Below are positions 56,295 to 63,913 of a stretch of DNA of 64,000 bases, piece by piece. A program made the position numbers and the translations under genes. This DNA is from an uncultured Clostridia bacterium. Lineage in GTDB: Bacteria > Bacillota > Clostridia > TANB77 > CAG-465. Within the stretch, counting starts at the first letter, position 1; the number at the start of each line of letters is the position of its first letter. Location of the stretch: positions 1 through 64,000 of the forward strand of contig CAKPEI010000002.1 in the NCBI GenBank assembly GCA_934149365.1. The letters run 5' to 3'. The notes under the pieces were generated by a model. It saw only the letters and a program-made list of their open reading frames with translations, searched no databases and was not told where the DNA came from.

Positions 56295-57152
56295 ATGTCA
56301 AAATGGGACAACATGTATTTAGACCTCTGTGAGAAAATCTTAAACGAAGGTAAACTTCATCACAACAGAACAGGAGATGATACCTTAAGAATTTTAGGAC
56401 ATAATTTTGAGTTTGATGTAGGTGAAGAATTCCCTATACTTTCGGTTAAACAGGTAGGAATAAAAGGGCCTGTTATCGAGCTTCTGTGGATATACCAGCA
56501 GCAAAGTATAGATGTAAGCTGGTTAAGAGAAAGAGGAGTTACTATTTGGGATGAATGGGAAGTAGATGCTGACGGAATATACAGACAGGATGGCTCCTAT
56601 AGAAATATAGGTAAAGAATTTGCCGGAACTATAGGAACTGCATATGGCTATATAGCTAAAAAATTCCAGTGGCCACAAAAAACTATTGAAGAAATAAAGA
56701 ACAACCCAAGCAGCAGAAGGAATATAATTGATTTGTGGCAACCTGCATATTTTGATACGGCTGTGCTTCCACCTTGTGTATATAGCAGCCAATTTATAGT
56801 TGATGGAGATACACTTCATATAAGGGTAACGCAACGCTCATGTGACGTTGGCTTGGGCCTTCCATATAATGTAACACAATATGCTGCATTCCTTTGCATG
56901 ATAGCACAAGTAACAGGACTAAAACCTGGAAAGATGCTTTATCAAATTACAGATACTCACATATATTGCAAACATATTCCTCAAATAAAGAAACTTATAG
57001 AAAGAAGAGACCAGGCAAAACCTGCCCCTAAACTTTGGCTTAACCCTGAGGTTAAAGATTTCTTTCAGTTTGACAATTCTAGAGAACTTAAAGATATTAA
57101 GCTTATAGGTTATGAACATTTAGGCAAGGTGCCTATGGAAGTCTCTATATAG
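56295..57152 (+). CDS. thyA: Thymidylate synthase
   Basis: Makes dTMP from dUMP using methylene-THF, leaving dihydrofolate. 285 aa. Active-site Cys is in AVLPPCVYSSQF. The phosphate-binding Arg region is THIRVTQRSCDVGLGLPYNVTQYA-like (IRVTQRSCDVGLGLP), and dUMP contacts are in TDTHIYCKHIPQI. It sits 13 nt after tmk and 12 nt before dfrA, which recycles its product. Confidence 0.95.
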   Translation: MSKWDNMYLDLCEKILNEGKLHHNRTGDDTLRILGHNFEFDVGEEFPILSVKQVGIKGPVIELLWIYQQQSIDVSWLRERGVTIWDEWEVDADGIYRQDGSYRNIGKEFAGTIGTAYGYIAKKFQWPQKTIEEIKNNPSSRRNIIDLWQPAYFDTAVLPPCVYSSQFIVDGDTLHIRVTQRSCDVGLGLPYNVTQYAAFLCMIAQVTGLKPGKMLYQITDTHIYCKHIPQIKKLIERRDQAKPAPKLWLNPEVKDFFQFDNSRELKDIKLIGYEHLGKVPMEVSI

Positions 57153-57164
57153 GAGGTGTAATGT

Positions 57165-57656
57165 ATGTTAGGAATGATAGCTGCAATAGGGAAAAATAGA
57201 GAACTTGGTAAAAAAGGCGATTTGATATGGAATTTGCCAAATGACTTAAGGTTTTTTAAGGAAACTACAATGGGAAAAACAGTGGTAATGGGAAAGAATA
57301 CATTTAATTCTCTTCCAAGAATGTTACCTGGTAGAAAGCATGTTATTCTCACTGATAATGACGATTTTAATAAAGATGTGTCAGCTTGTGAAGTCATTTA
57401 TGATAAAGTTAATCTTATCAGCTACGTACAAGAACTTGCTAAAACTCAAGATATCTATGTTATAGGCGGAGCAAGTATGTATACTATGTTTGTAAATATA
57501 TGTGATTTCATGTATTTAACAGAAATAGATGCAGAAGATAAAGAAGCTGATGTATATTTCCCAAGATTTAATAAAGAAGAATGGGAAAGGGAAATTGTAG
57601 GAAAAAACAGTGATAACAATATTTGCTATAACCATGTAAAGTATACCAGAAAATAA
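57165..57656 (+). CDS. dfrA: Dihydrofolate reductase
   Basis: Reduces dihydrofolate to THF. 163 aa. Motifs are GMIAAIGKNRELGKKGDLIWNLPNDL (active-site Asp in PNDL), TTMGKTVVMGKNTFNSLP, PGRKHVILT, IYVIGGASMYTMF and YLTEIDAE. AGGAGG precedes ATG 57165. Last gene of tmk-thyA-dfrA, with a terminator 15 nt later. The symbol is used in the general sense of chromosomal dihydrofolate reductase. Confidence 0.93.
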   Translation: MLGMIAAIGKNRELGKKGDLIWNLPNDLRFFKETTMGKTVVMGKNTFNSLPRMLPGRKHVILTDNDDFNKDVSACEVIYDKVNLISYVQELAKTQDIYVIGGASMYTMFVNICDFMYLTEIDAEDKEADVYFPRFNKEEWEREIVGKNSDNNICYNHVKYTRK

Positions 57657-57670
57657 CAAACAGTAAAAAA

Positions 57671-57706
57671 ACAGATGCCTTAAGCGAAACAAAGGCATCT
57701 GTTTTT
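57671..57706 (+). terminator. Terminator of the dTMP operon
   Basis: ACAGATGCCT (57671-57680) pairs with AGGCATCTGT (57693-57702), followed by T residues. Confidence 0.85.
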
Positions 57707-57792
57707 ATATCGTATGTATTCTGTTTAAAACATACTTCTTTGGCTTAATCTATTTAGATTAATTTACACAAAGAAAATCAAAAGAAGAACAG

Positions 57793-57848
57793 TTTAACAA
57801 GGGCGGTTAAATCAATTGCGGGAAAGGAGTCCGCAATGTCCTTCTTGT
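57793..57848 (+). other. Compact structured element, unknown
   Basis: Two hairpins, TTTAAC/GTTAAA (57793-57798 with 57806-57811) and ATTGCGG/CCGCAAT (57815-57821 with 57831-57837), lie 3 nt apart. Loop 1 (AAGGGCG) can pair with CCTT at 57840-57843. It sits between the dfrA terminator and promoter P3, with no coding frame. It may be part of an RNA or a relic. The remainder of 57707-57946 shows nothing else. Confidence 0.4.
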
Positions 57849-57946
57849 AATTCAATAGTATACCTAAACTACTAGAAAATCAACTACAAAATTATTAAAT
57901 ATATGTTACAAAAATGTTACAAATAAAGGAAATAACATAAATATTG

Positions 57947-57975
57947 TTGAAAAAAGAAATAGTATAAAGTAGAAT
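57947..57975 (+). promoter_or_regulatory. Pilin-type promoter P3
   Basis: TTGAAA (57947-57952) and TAGAAT (57970-57975), 17-bp spacer, same layout as P1 and P2. Unlike them it is followed directly by the gene, with no leader ORF or terminator. Confidence 0.65.
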
Positions 57976-57992
57976 AAAAACGTGAGAAAAAT

Positions 57993-58213
57993 AATTGCAA
58001 AATTTAAAGTAATGTGAAAAATATGTATATATAAAAATTGTTCTAAGAAAATGGAGGTAAAAAGTATGAGAACAAAAGTTAAACTAAAAGGCGGAATATC
58101 ATTAATAGTATTAGTAATAACAATAATAGTAATGATAATATTAGCCGCAGCAATAATTTTGTCACTATCAAATAGTGGAATAATAGGGAAGGCAAATAAA
58201 GCAAAGACAGATA
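57993..58213 (+). repeat. Direct repeat copy B: pilin leader and N-terminal coding region
   Basis: Near-identical partner of 29053-29275. The first clear coding differences appear after the hydrophobic helix. Confidence 0.85.
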
Positions 58214-59259
58214 CAGACATATCAAATGCAAAGGACTTAGTAGCAATGGCTCATGCAGACTGGATGCTAGATGAGGCAAAAATAAAGGAGAATGATAATA
58301 CAATAACATCATTTAGTAATTATGCAGAAAAGAAGTTACAAGAAGCAGGATATAAAGTAGGAGCAGGAGAAGGAGCATATACAGTAACAGAAGAAGGAGA
58401 AGTATATACAGGTCTAACAGAAACAGCAAGAGCAGGAATAACAGCAGGAATAAAAATAGGAGATGTAGTAAAGTATAGTGCAGTGCTAACAGCAAAAAGT
58501 TATACAACAGACGGAAGTGAAAGGACATCAACAGGAGCAGCAGATAGTACAAAAACACAAACAGTAAAAACAAACACAGGTTATACATGGAAATATATAG
58601 GCTTAGGAGAAGATGGAAGCTTACTTATAGCACCAGATATGGCAGGAATAATAGGAACAGACTATAAATTAACATTAGGAGATAAAGGTGGATATATAAA
58701 TGGACCAAAAATGTTAAATACAGTATGTGATGCGCTATATACAGTAGAGGGAAAAGGAAAAGCCCAAAGTATGAATATAGACTTAGTAAATAAGTTATTA
58801 GAATATAATGGACCAAAGGGAAGATACTATGATACAAGTGGTAATACAGTAGAGACAGCAGAACCCAAAACAATAGGAGAAACAGGTTTGGTATCAAACT
58901 TAGGCTCAAATACACAAACACCAGATGGAAAAGATATAAGTACATATTATGCAGATGTTTACTATATAAACAAAACAAATCATGCAAGTAGAATAACGAA
59001 AGACACAGTAAGACAAAATCTAGTATATCAAGCAAATAACTACTGGCTTGCTTCTCCGTGTGTCCATGCCGATTTCCGTGACGGCGATGTGCGTTTCTCT
59101 GTGGGCTACGTTGTCTCTGCTTACGTGAACGCGCTAGTAATGTTCATTTCGCGTGGCATCGCTCCTAGCAATGACTGCGCTGTCCGTCCGTATGTTTCTC
59201 TAATATCAAATGTTCAGAAAACAACGGAAAACGGAAAAACAGTATGGACTTTGAGCTAG
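58066..59259 (+). CDS. Pilin-like protein with DGR-type hypervariable C-terminus (target 2)
   Basis: Same plan as the gene at 29127: basic MRTKVKLKGG, hydrophobic ISLIVLVITIIVMIILAAAI, an Ala/Lys-rich stalk (about 40-150), then the C-type-lectin-like end (TGYTWKYIGLGEDGSLLIA, GDKGGYINGPKMLN, YWLASPCV, CAVRPYVSLISNV). ATG 58066 is chosen because GGAGG lies 8 nt upstream. The codons of 59046-59190 are the variable repeat. About 397 aa. Presumably exported and displayed. Ligand unknown. Confidence 0.8.
   Translation: MRTKVKLKGGISLIVLVITIIVMIILAAAIILSLSNSGIIGKANKAKTDTDISNAKDLVAMAHADWMLDEAKIKENDNTITSFSNYAEKKLQEAGYKVGAGEGAYTVTEEGEVYTGLTETARAGITAGIKIGDVVKYSAVLTAKSYTTDGSERTSTGAADSTKTQTVKTNTGYTWKYIGLGEDGSLLIAPDMAGIIGTDYKLTLGDKGGYINGPKMLNTVCDALYTVEGKGKAQSMNIDLVNKLLEYNGPKGRYYDTSGNTVETAEPKTIGETGLVSNLGSNTQTPDGKDISTYYADVYYINKTNHASRITKDTVRQNLVYQANNYWLASPCVHADFRDGDVRFSVGYVVSAYVNALVMFISRGIAPSNDCAVRPYVSLISNVQKTTENGKTVWTLS
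59046..59190 (+). repeat. Variable repeat VR2 of a diversity-generating retroelement
   Basis: 145 bp, gap-free with VR1 and with the template-like copy 128 bp downstream. By hand about 23 of 37 template adenines differ here, against about 13 of 108 other bases. Both ends are conserved (GCTTGCTTCTCCGTGTGTC and GCTGTCCGTCCG). Confidence 0.85.
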
Positions 59260-59317
59260 GAACAAGACTAGGATAAATGGTGCACTAGAGGGCTTTTTGT
59301 AGGACGGCGTAGGCTGC

Positions 59318-59462
59318 GCTTACTTCTCCGTGTGTCAATGCCAATTTGGGCAACGGCTATGCAAATTTCAATGTACGCTGCGTCAACTCTACTAACGTGA
59401 ACGCGGTAGGCATGTTCAATTCGAATGGCAACACTAATAGCAATACTTACGCTGTCCGTCCG
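59318..59462 (+). repeat. Template-repeat-like sequence (TR) of a diversity-generating retroelement
   Basis: Non-coding in context (no start; a TGA follows at 59463). In the frame of VR1 and VR2 it has 13 Asn AAY codons among 48, at most of the positions that vary in the VRs, which is the hallmark of a DGR template. Short complementary ends GGACGG (59302) and CCGTCC (59456) could close a stem around it. A hairpin with T run (59508-59552) could end the RNA. Both VRs share several non-A differences from it, so it may be a sister of their true template. Confidence 0.75.
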
Positions 59463-59507
59463 TGACTTCTATAAACCGAGGTTACCTTGCGAAACAGAGT
59501 ATAACTT

Positions 59508-59552
59508 AGCAACTATTTTGGGCAATCAGATATTTATGCTGGTTGCTTTTTT
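59508..59552 (+). terminator. Possible terminator of the template RNA
   Basis: AGCAAC (59508-59513) pairs with GTTGCT (59542-59547) over a long loop, followed by six T. Confidence 0.45.
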
Positions 59553-59622
59553 AAGTCAAAATGCGGTACTGGGGTGACAAATAAAAAAGGTTATGGTATG
59601 ATTTTGATGGTGGATATAAGCT

Positions 59623-60346
59623 ATGAATGATATTTTGAAAATTTTAAGAGAACAAAAGAAAATGAATTTAAAAGGGAATATATATCATATAACTCAGATA
59701 AATTTTGCATATAATACTAACCATATTGAGGGAAGCTCTTTAACTGAAGAACAAACAAGATATATTTACGAAACGAATACATTAATTGTAGAAAATGGAA
59801 GTATTAAAGTAGACGACATTATTGAAATGTCAAATCATTTCAAATTGGTTGATTATATGTTAGATGTCGCAGAAAAAAGTCTTGATGAAAACATGATTAA
59901 AGAATTTCACCGAATTTTTAAATCACGGAACATCAGATGAGAGAAAAGAATGGTTTAATGTGGGAGATTACAAAAAAGTAGCTAATGAAGTGGGCGGAAA
60001 AACTACAGTATCTCCGGAAAAAGTTTCTACAGAAATGAAAAAGCTGCTTGCTTGGTACAATGAATTAAGTGAAGTAACAATTCAAGATATAATAAAGTTT
60101 CATCATGGTTTTGAAAAGATACATCCGTTTCAAGATGGCAATGGTAGAGTGGGACGTATAATTATGTTTAAAGAATGTTTAAAAAATGACATAATTCCAT
60201 TTATAATACTGGACGTAGATAAAATGTTTTATTATAGAGGACTCAAAGAATATGATAGAGAAAAAGGCTATCTGGTAGATACTTGTTTACATGCCCAAGA
60301 TAAGTATCAAGAGTTACTTGATAAGTATACAAAAGGATTAGTCTAA
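59623..60346 (+). pseudogene. Fic-domain protein, frameshifted
   Basis: Fic enzymes usually AMPylate target proteins. The first frame holds the inhibitory-type motif TNHIEGSSLT (S/TxxxEG) and stops at 59940. The second frame holds the catalytic HPFQDGNGRVGR complete with His. Removing one T from the T5 run 59915-59919 joins them as EFHRIL..HGTSDERKEWF, the normal Fic sequence, for a protein of about 240 aa. The catalytic part is intact, so a sequencing error is a real possibility. Confidence 0.85.
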
Positions 60347-60408
60347 AGGTTTTATTTAGTTGATGTTTGTAGCAATGTTACAATTTTGTTACAAATGTCA
60401 ACTTTTTT

Positions 60409-60435
60409 GCATTTTTTGGGCTAAAATGCTTGCTT
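60409..60435 (+). terminator. Terminator after fic
   Basis: GCATTTT (60409-60415) pairs with AAAATGC (60423-60429), followed by a T-rich stretch. Confidence 0.6.
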
Positions 60436-60458
60436 TTTATCTCTTCATCCTTTATAAT
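60430..60458 (+). promoter_or_regulatory. S10 operon promoter
   Basis: TTGCTT (60430-60435) and TATAAT (60453-60458), 17-bp spacer, about 220 nt before rpsJ. Confidence 0.6.
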
Positions 60459-60464
60459 ATAGTT

Positions 60465-60678
60465 ATTGATTTGCGTTGAAGTAAGATGTGGCTACTCTTT
60501 GAAGTAGGGAACTCTTATGGAGCATGTCTGATTTAAAATCGGGCGGCAAGTATATAATTTGTATTTGCCAAATTTAAAACTAACTTTGAATTTGGCTTTT
60601 ATTACGGGTAAATTATGAAACACACGGGGTAGTGTAAAACTTGCGAGTCCTTGAAATTATAGTAAAGGAGAGATAAAG
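60465..60678 (+). promoter_or_regulatory. S10 operon leader with attenuator-like hairpins
   Basis: Long untranslated leader. GGCAAGTA (60545-60552) can pair with TATTTGCC (60562-60569). The overlapping GCCAAATTTAAA (60567-60578) pairs with TTTGAATTTGGC (60585-60596, 12 bp) and is followed by TTTT. The two hairpins compete for 60567-60569. Smaller stems lie at CTAC/GTAG (about 60501-60516) and ACAC/GTGT near 60622. Feedback by an r-protein such as L4 is known for S10 operons elsewhere. The regulator here is inferred. Confidence 0.5.
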
Positions 60679-60996
60679 ATGGCAAAAACAAATGTATCTA
60701 AAATGAGAATAAGATTAAAAGCTTATGACCATGTAATCTTAGAGCAAACAGCATCTAAGATAGTTGATGTGGCTAGAAATTCTGGGGCAGAAGTTTCTGG
60801 ACCAATTCCACTACCAACTAAAAAGGAAATCATAACAATCTTACGTAGCCCTCACAAACACAAAGATTCAAGAGAGCAATTTGAAATGAGAACTCATAAG
60901 AGAGTTATTGATGTAGTTGCACCTAATCAAGCAACTGTAGACGCATTAATGGCAATTGATATGCCAGCAGGTGTTGAAATCGAAGTTAAACTTTAA
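60679..60996 (+). CDS. rpsJ: 30S ribosomal protein S10
   Basis: S10 also serves as NusE in antitermination. 105 aa with [53 protein letters not shown] and the C-terminal GVEIEVKL, all typical. AAAGGAG precedes ATG 60679. First gene of the S10 operon. Confidence 0.97.
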   Translation: MAKTNVSKMRIRLKAYDHVILEQTASKIVDVARNSGAEVSGPIPLPTKKEIITILRSPHKHKDSREQFEMRTHKRVIDVVAPNQATVDALMAIDMPAGVEIEVKL

Positions 60997-60998
60997 TA

Positions 60999-61057
60999 AT
61001 ATTTAGTAGTCATCCTGACATAGTGTCAGGCAAGTGAGATAACCCTATACTAAATAT
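60999..61057 (+). other. Palindromic element between rpsJ and rplC
   Basis: ATATTTAGTA (60999-61008) is the exact complement of TACTAAATAT (61048-61057) and encloses the hairpin CCTGACA/TGTCAGG (61014-61020 with 61024-61030). It has no T run. It could be a processing site or a small repeat element. Confidence 0.5.
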
Positions 61058-61109
61058 GACAGTAAAAGAATAACTTAAAAGTTTAAAATGTTAAAAGGGA
61101 GGATTAAAA

Positions 61110-61739
61110 ATGAAAGAAGTTTACGGTAAAAAAGTCGGAATGACACAAATCTTTTCTGAAGATGGAAATGCAATTCCAGTAACAGTTATCGAAATTGAAC
61201 CTATGACAGTTGTAGCTAAAAAGACTGAAGAAAAAGATGGTTACAATGCAATAGTTGTTAGCTTTGGAGAAATTAAAGAAAAGAATGTAAACAAACCACA
61301 AAAAGGAATTTTCGCAAAAGCAGGAGTTCCAGTAAAGAGAAATCTTAAAGAAATCAAAGTTGAAAATGTTGACGAATATGAAATCGGAAAAGAAATTGAC
61401 TTAACAGTTTTTGAAGATGGAGATTCAGTTGATGTTAGAGGTGTTTCAAAAGGTAAAGGATTCCAAGGAAACATTAAAAGACATGGTCAACATAGAGGAC
61501 CTTCATCACACGGTTCTAACTATCACAGAAGACCAGGTTCTATGGGAGCTACTTCTACACCAGGTAGAGTATTTAAAGGTAAAAAACTTCCAGGACATAT
61601 GGGAGCTGTAAACAGAGCAGTACTTAACTTAAAAGTAGTTAAAGTAGATGCAGATAAGAAAGCTATATTAGTAAAAGGATCAGTTCCTGGAGCTAAGGGA
61701 GCAACTTTAAATGTAAAGAAAAGCGTAAAAGCAAACTAG
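61110..61739 (+). CDS. rplC: 50S ribosomal protein L3
   Basis: An early-assembly protein close to the peptidyl transferase centre. 209 aa. It begins [18 protein letters not shown], with the central loop [33 protein letters not shown] (conserved Gln and Gly-rich tip) and the [21 protein letters not shown] region. S10 operon, second gene. Confidence 0.97.
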   Translation: MKEVYGKKVGMTQIFSEDGNAIPVTVIEIEPMTVVAKKTEEKDGYNAIVVSFGEIKEKNVNKPQKGIFAKAGVPVKRNLKEIKVENVDEYEIGKEIDLTVFEDGDSVDVRGVSKGKGFQGNIKRHGQHRGPSSHGSNYHRRPGSMGATSTPGRVFKGKKLPGHMGAVNRAVLNLKVVKVDADKKAILVKGSVPGAKGATLNVKKSVKAN

Positions 61740-61759
61740 TGTAGAGAGGAGGAAATATA

Positions 61760-62380
61760 ATGCTAAAAACAGATGTATTAGATATGAAGGGTAAAAAAGT
61801 ATCAGATATCGAACTTAATGAAGCGGTTTTTGGAGTTGAAGTTAATGAAGTTGCAGTTCATGAAGCATTAGTTAATTTCTTAGCTAATCAAAGACAAGGC
61901 ACACAAAGCACAAAAACAAGAGCAGAAGTTCGTGGTGGTGGTAAGAAACCATGGAGACAAAAAGGAACAGGTAGAGCAAGACAAGGTAGTATAAGAGCAC
62001 CACAATGGATAAAAGGTGGTATCGCACTTGGACCAAAACCAAGAAGTTACAGATACACAATAAACAAAAAAGTAAGAGCACTTGCTATAAAATCAGTTCT
62101 TACATCTAAACTTGCTGAAGGTAATTTAGTAGTTGTAGATAAAATAGAACTTAAAAACATTAAAACAGCTGATATGGTAAAAGCTCTTAAAAACTTAAAA
62201 GCAGAAAAAGCTTTAATAATGTTAAATGAAAAGAACTTAAATGTTCAAGCATCAAGCAGAAACATTGAAAATGTAAAAACAACTTTAGTAAATACAATAA
62301 ATGTATATGATTTATTAAAATACGAAAAGTTAGTTATTGATGTTCAAGCTGTAAAGAGCCTAGAGGAGGTGTACGCATAA
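61760..62380 (+). CDS. rplD: 50S ribosomal protein L4
   Basis: 206 aa, ending at the start of rplW with 1 nt overlap. The extended loop that reaches the exit tunnel is visible as TRAEVRGGGKKPWRQKGTGRARQGS, followed by APQWIKGG and PRSYRY. The loop's KPWRQKGTGRAR core is unchanged. L4 is the known autoregulator of the S10 operon in several bacteria. The leader upstream of rpsJ is the candidate target. Confidence 0.97.
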   Translation: MLKTDVLDMKGKKVSDIELNEAVFGVEVNEVAVHEALVNFLANQRQGTQSTKTRAEVRGGGKKPWRQKGTGRARQGSIRAPQWIKGGIALGPKPRSYRYTINKKVRALAIKSVLTSKLAEGNLVVVDKIELKNIKTADMVKALKNLKAEKALIMLNEKNLNVQASSRNIENVKTTLVNTINVYDLLKYEKLVIDVQAVKSLEEVYA

Positions 62381-62739
62381 TGAAATTTGCAGAAGATATA
62401 ATTGTAAAGCCAATCATAACTGAAAAAAGTTATCAAGCAATGGCAGACGGTAAATATACTTTTGAAGTAGCTTTAGATGCTACTAAATTAGAAATAAAAG
62501 ATGCAGTTGAAAAATTATTTTCTGTTAAAGTACTTAAAGTAAACACTTTAAGATATGATGGAAAGAAAAAAAGAGTTGGAGCACACCTAGGAAAAACAAA
62601 AGCTTGGAAAAAAGCAATTGTACAAATTGATACAAACCCATCTGATGAAAAATATATGACAAAAGGTGGAAAAGTTGTTTCAACAAACAAGAAATATAAA
62701 ACAGAAATAGAAGAAATCAGCTCAGCATTTGCTAAGTAG
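62380..62739 (+). CDS. rplW: 50S ribosomal protein L23
   Basis: Sits at the tunnel exit and contacts trigger factor and SRP. The family start DIIVKPIITEKSY and the core YTFEVALDATKLEIKDAVEKLF, VLKVNTLRYDGKKKR are present. At 119 aa it is about 20 residues longer than usual because of a C-terminal extension after KAIVQID (KYMTKGGKVVSTNKKYKTEIEE-type tail). Overlaps rplD by 1 nt. Confidence 0.95.
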   Translation: MKFAEDIIVKPIITEKSYQAMADGKYTFEVALDATKLEIKDAVEKLFSVKVLKVNTLRYDGKKKRVGAHLGKTKAWKKAIVQIDTNPSDEKYMTKGGKVVSTNKKYKTEIEEISSAFAK

Positions 62740-62757
62740 TAAAAGGAGGAAATCAAA

Positions 62758-63591
62758 GTGGGAATAAAATCTTTTAAACCAGTTACTCCATCTAGAAGAC
62801 AAATGACAGTTTTGACTAATGATGAAATAACAAAACATTCTCCTGAAAAATCTTTACTTTCAAAAGTTAAGAAAAATGCAGGAAGAAACGCATCAGGAAA
62901 AATAACTGTTAGACATCAAGGTGGCGGTGCTAGAAGAAAATATAGAATAATTGATTTTAAGAGAAACAAAGTTGATATGGAAGCAACTGTAATTGGTATT
63001 GAATATGATCCAAACAGAACTTCAAATATCGCTTTAATAGAATACCAAGATGGTGAAAGAGCATACATAATAGCTCCTATCGGTTTAACTGATGGAGATA
63101 AGGTTATATCAGCAGAAGTAGCAGATATAAAACCAGGAAACTGCATGCCAATTAAATCAATACCAGTTGGTACAATGATACACAATATTGAAATGCACAA
63201 AGGTAAGGGAGCACAACTTGTAAGAACTGCAGGAGCAGCTGCTCAACTTATGGCAAAAGAAGGTAAATATGCACATGTAAGAATGCCTTCTGGAGAAATG
63301 AGATTAATACCTGTTGACTGTAAAGCAACTATCGGTGTAGTAGGAAATACAGATCATTCAAACGTTGTTTTAGGTAAAGCAGGAAGAACAAGACATATGG
63401 GAATAAGACCTACTGTTAGAGGTAGCGTAATGAACCCTTGCGATCACCCTCATGGTGGTGGTGAAGGTAAAGCACCAGTTGGAAGACCAGGACCTGTTAC
63501 TCCTTGGGGTAAACCAGCACTTGGTTACAAGACTCGTAAAAAGAACCATAGAACAGATAAATATATCGTTAAGAGAAGAAATAGTAAATAA
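62758..63591 (+). CDS. rplB: 50S ribosomal protein L2
   Basis: A core protein needed for peptidyl transfer and subunit joining. 277 aa from GTG 62758 behind AAAGGAGG. It shows [36 protein letters not shown] and the C-terminal [21 protein letters not shown] with the conserved His. Confidence 0.97.
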   Translation: MGIKSFKPVTPSRRQMTVLTNDEITKHSPEKSLLSKVKKNAGRNASGKITVRHQGGGARRKYRIIDFKRNKVDMEATVIGIEYDPNRTSNIALIEYQDGERAYIIAPIGLTDGDKVISAEVADIKPGNCMPIKSIPVGTMIHNIEMHKGKGAQLVRTAGAAAQLMAKEGKYAHVRMPSGEMRLIPVDCKATIGVVGNTDHSNVVLGKAGRTRHMGIRPTVRGSVMNPCDHPHGGGEGKAPVGRPGPVTPWGKPALGYKTRKKNHRTDKYIVKRRNSK

Positions 63592-63611
63592 TAGATTGGG
63601 AGGTAAAGTCT

Positions 63612-63893
63612 ATGTCAAGATCGCTTAAAAAAGGACCTTATGTTGATAGTAAACTTTTAGCAAGAATTGAAAAAATGAATGAAGAAGATAAAAAAGTAGC
63701 TTTAAAAACATGGTCAAGATCTTCTACAATTTATCCTCAAATGATTGGTCATACAATCGGAGTACATGATGGTAGAAAACACGTACCAGTATATGTAACT
63801 GAGGAAATGGTAGGACACAAATTAGGAGAATTTGCTCCAACAAGACTATTTAGAGGTCATGCAGGAGATAAGAAAAGCAAATTAAAGAAATAA
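63612..63893 (+). CDS. rpsS: 30S ribosomal protein S19
   Basis: Small-subunit head protein, 93 aa, [20 protein letters not shown], then [45 protein letters not shown] core and the basic tail [14 protein letters not shown] 63612 behind GGGAGG. S10 operon. Confidence 0.97.
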   Translation: MSRSLKKGPYVDSKLLARIEKMNEEDKKVALKTWSRSSTIYPQMIGHTIGVHDGRKHVPVYVTEEMVGHKLGEFAPTRLFRGHAGDKKSKLKK

Positions 63894-63913
63894 AGATAAG
63901 GAGGAAGCCTTAA

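Noticed and set aside
57813..57837. Resemblance to the conserved core (AATTGCGGGAAA) of a group I intron
   Set aside because: The downstream conserved elements expected for a group I core are missing and the element is far too short. It may be chance or a relic.
59318..59462. Template-like repeat read as a fragment of a third, degraded target gene
   Set aside because: A decayed variable repeat would carry mixed residues at variable sites. Here nearly all of them are AAY, as in an unmutated template. No upstream coding sequence for such a gene is visible.
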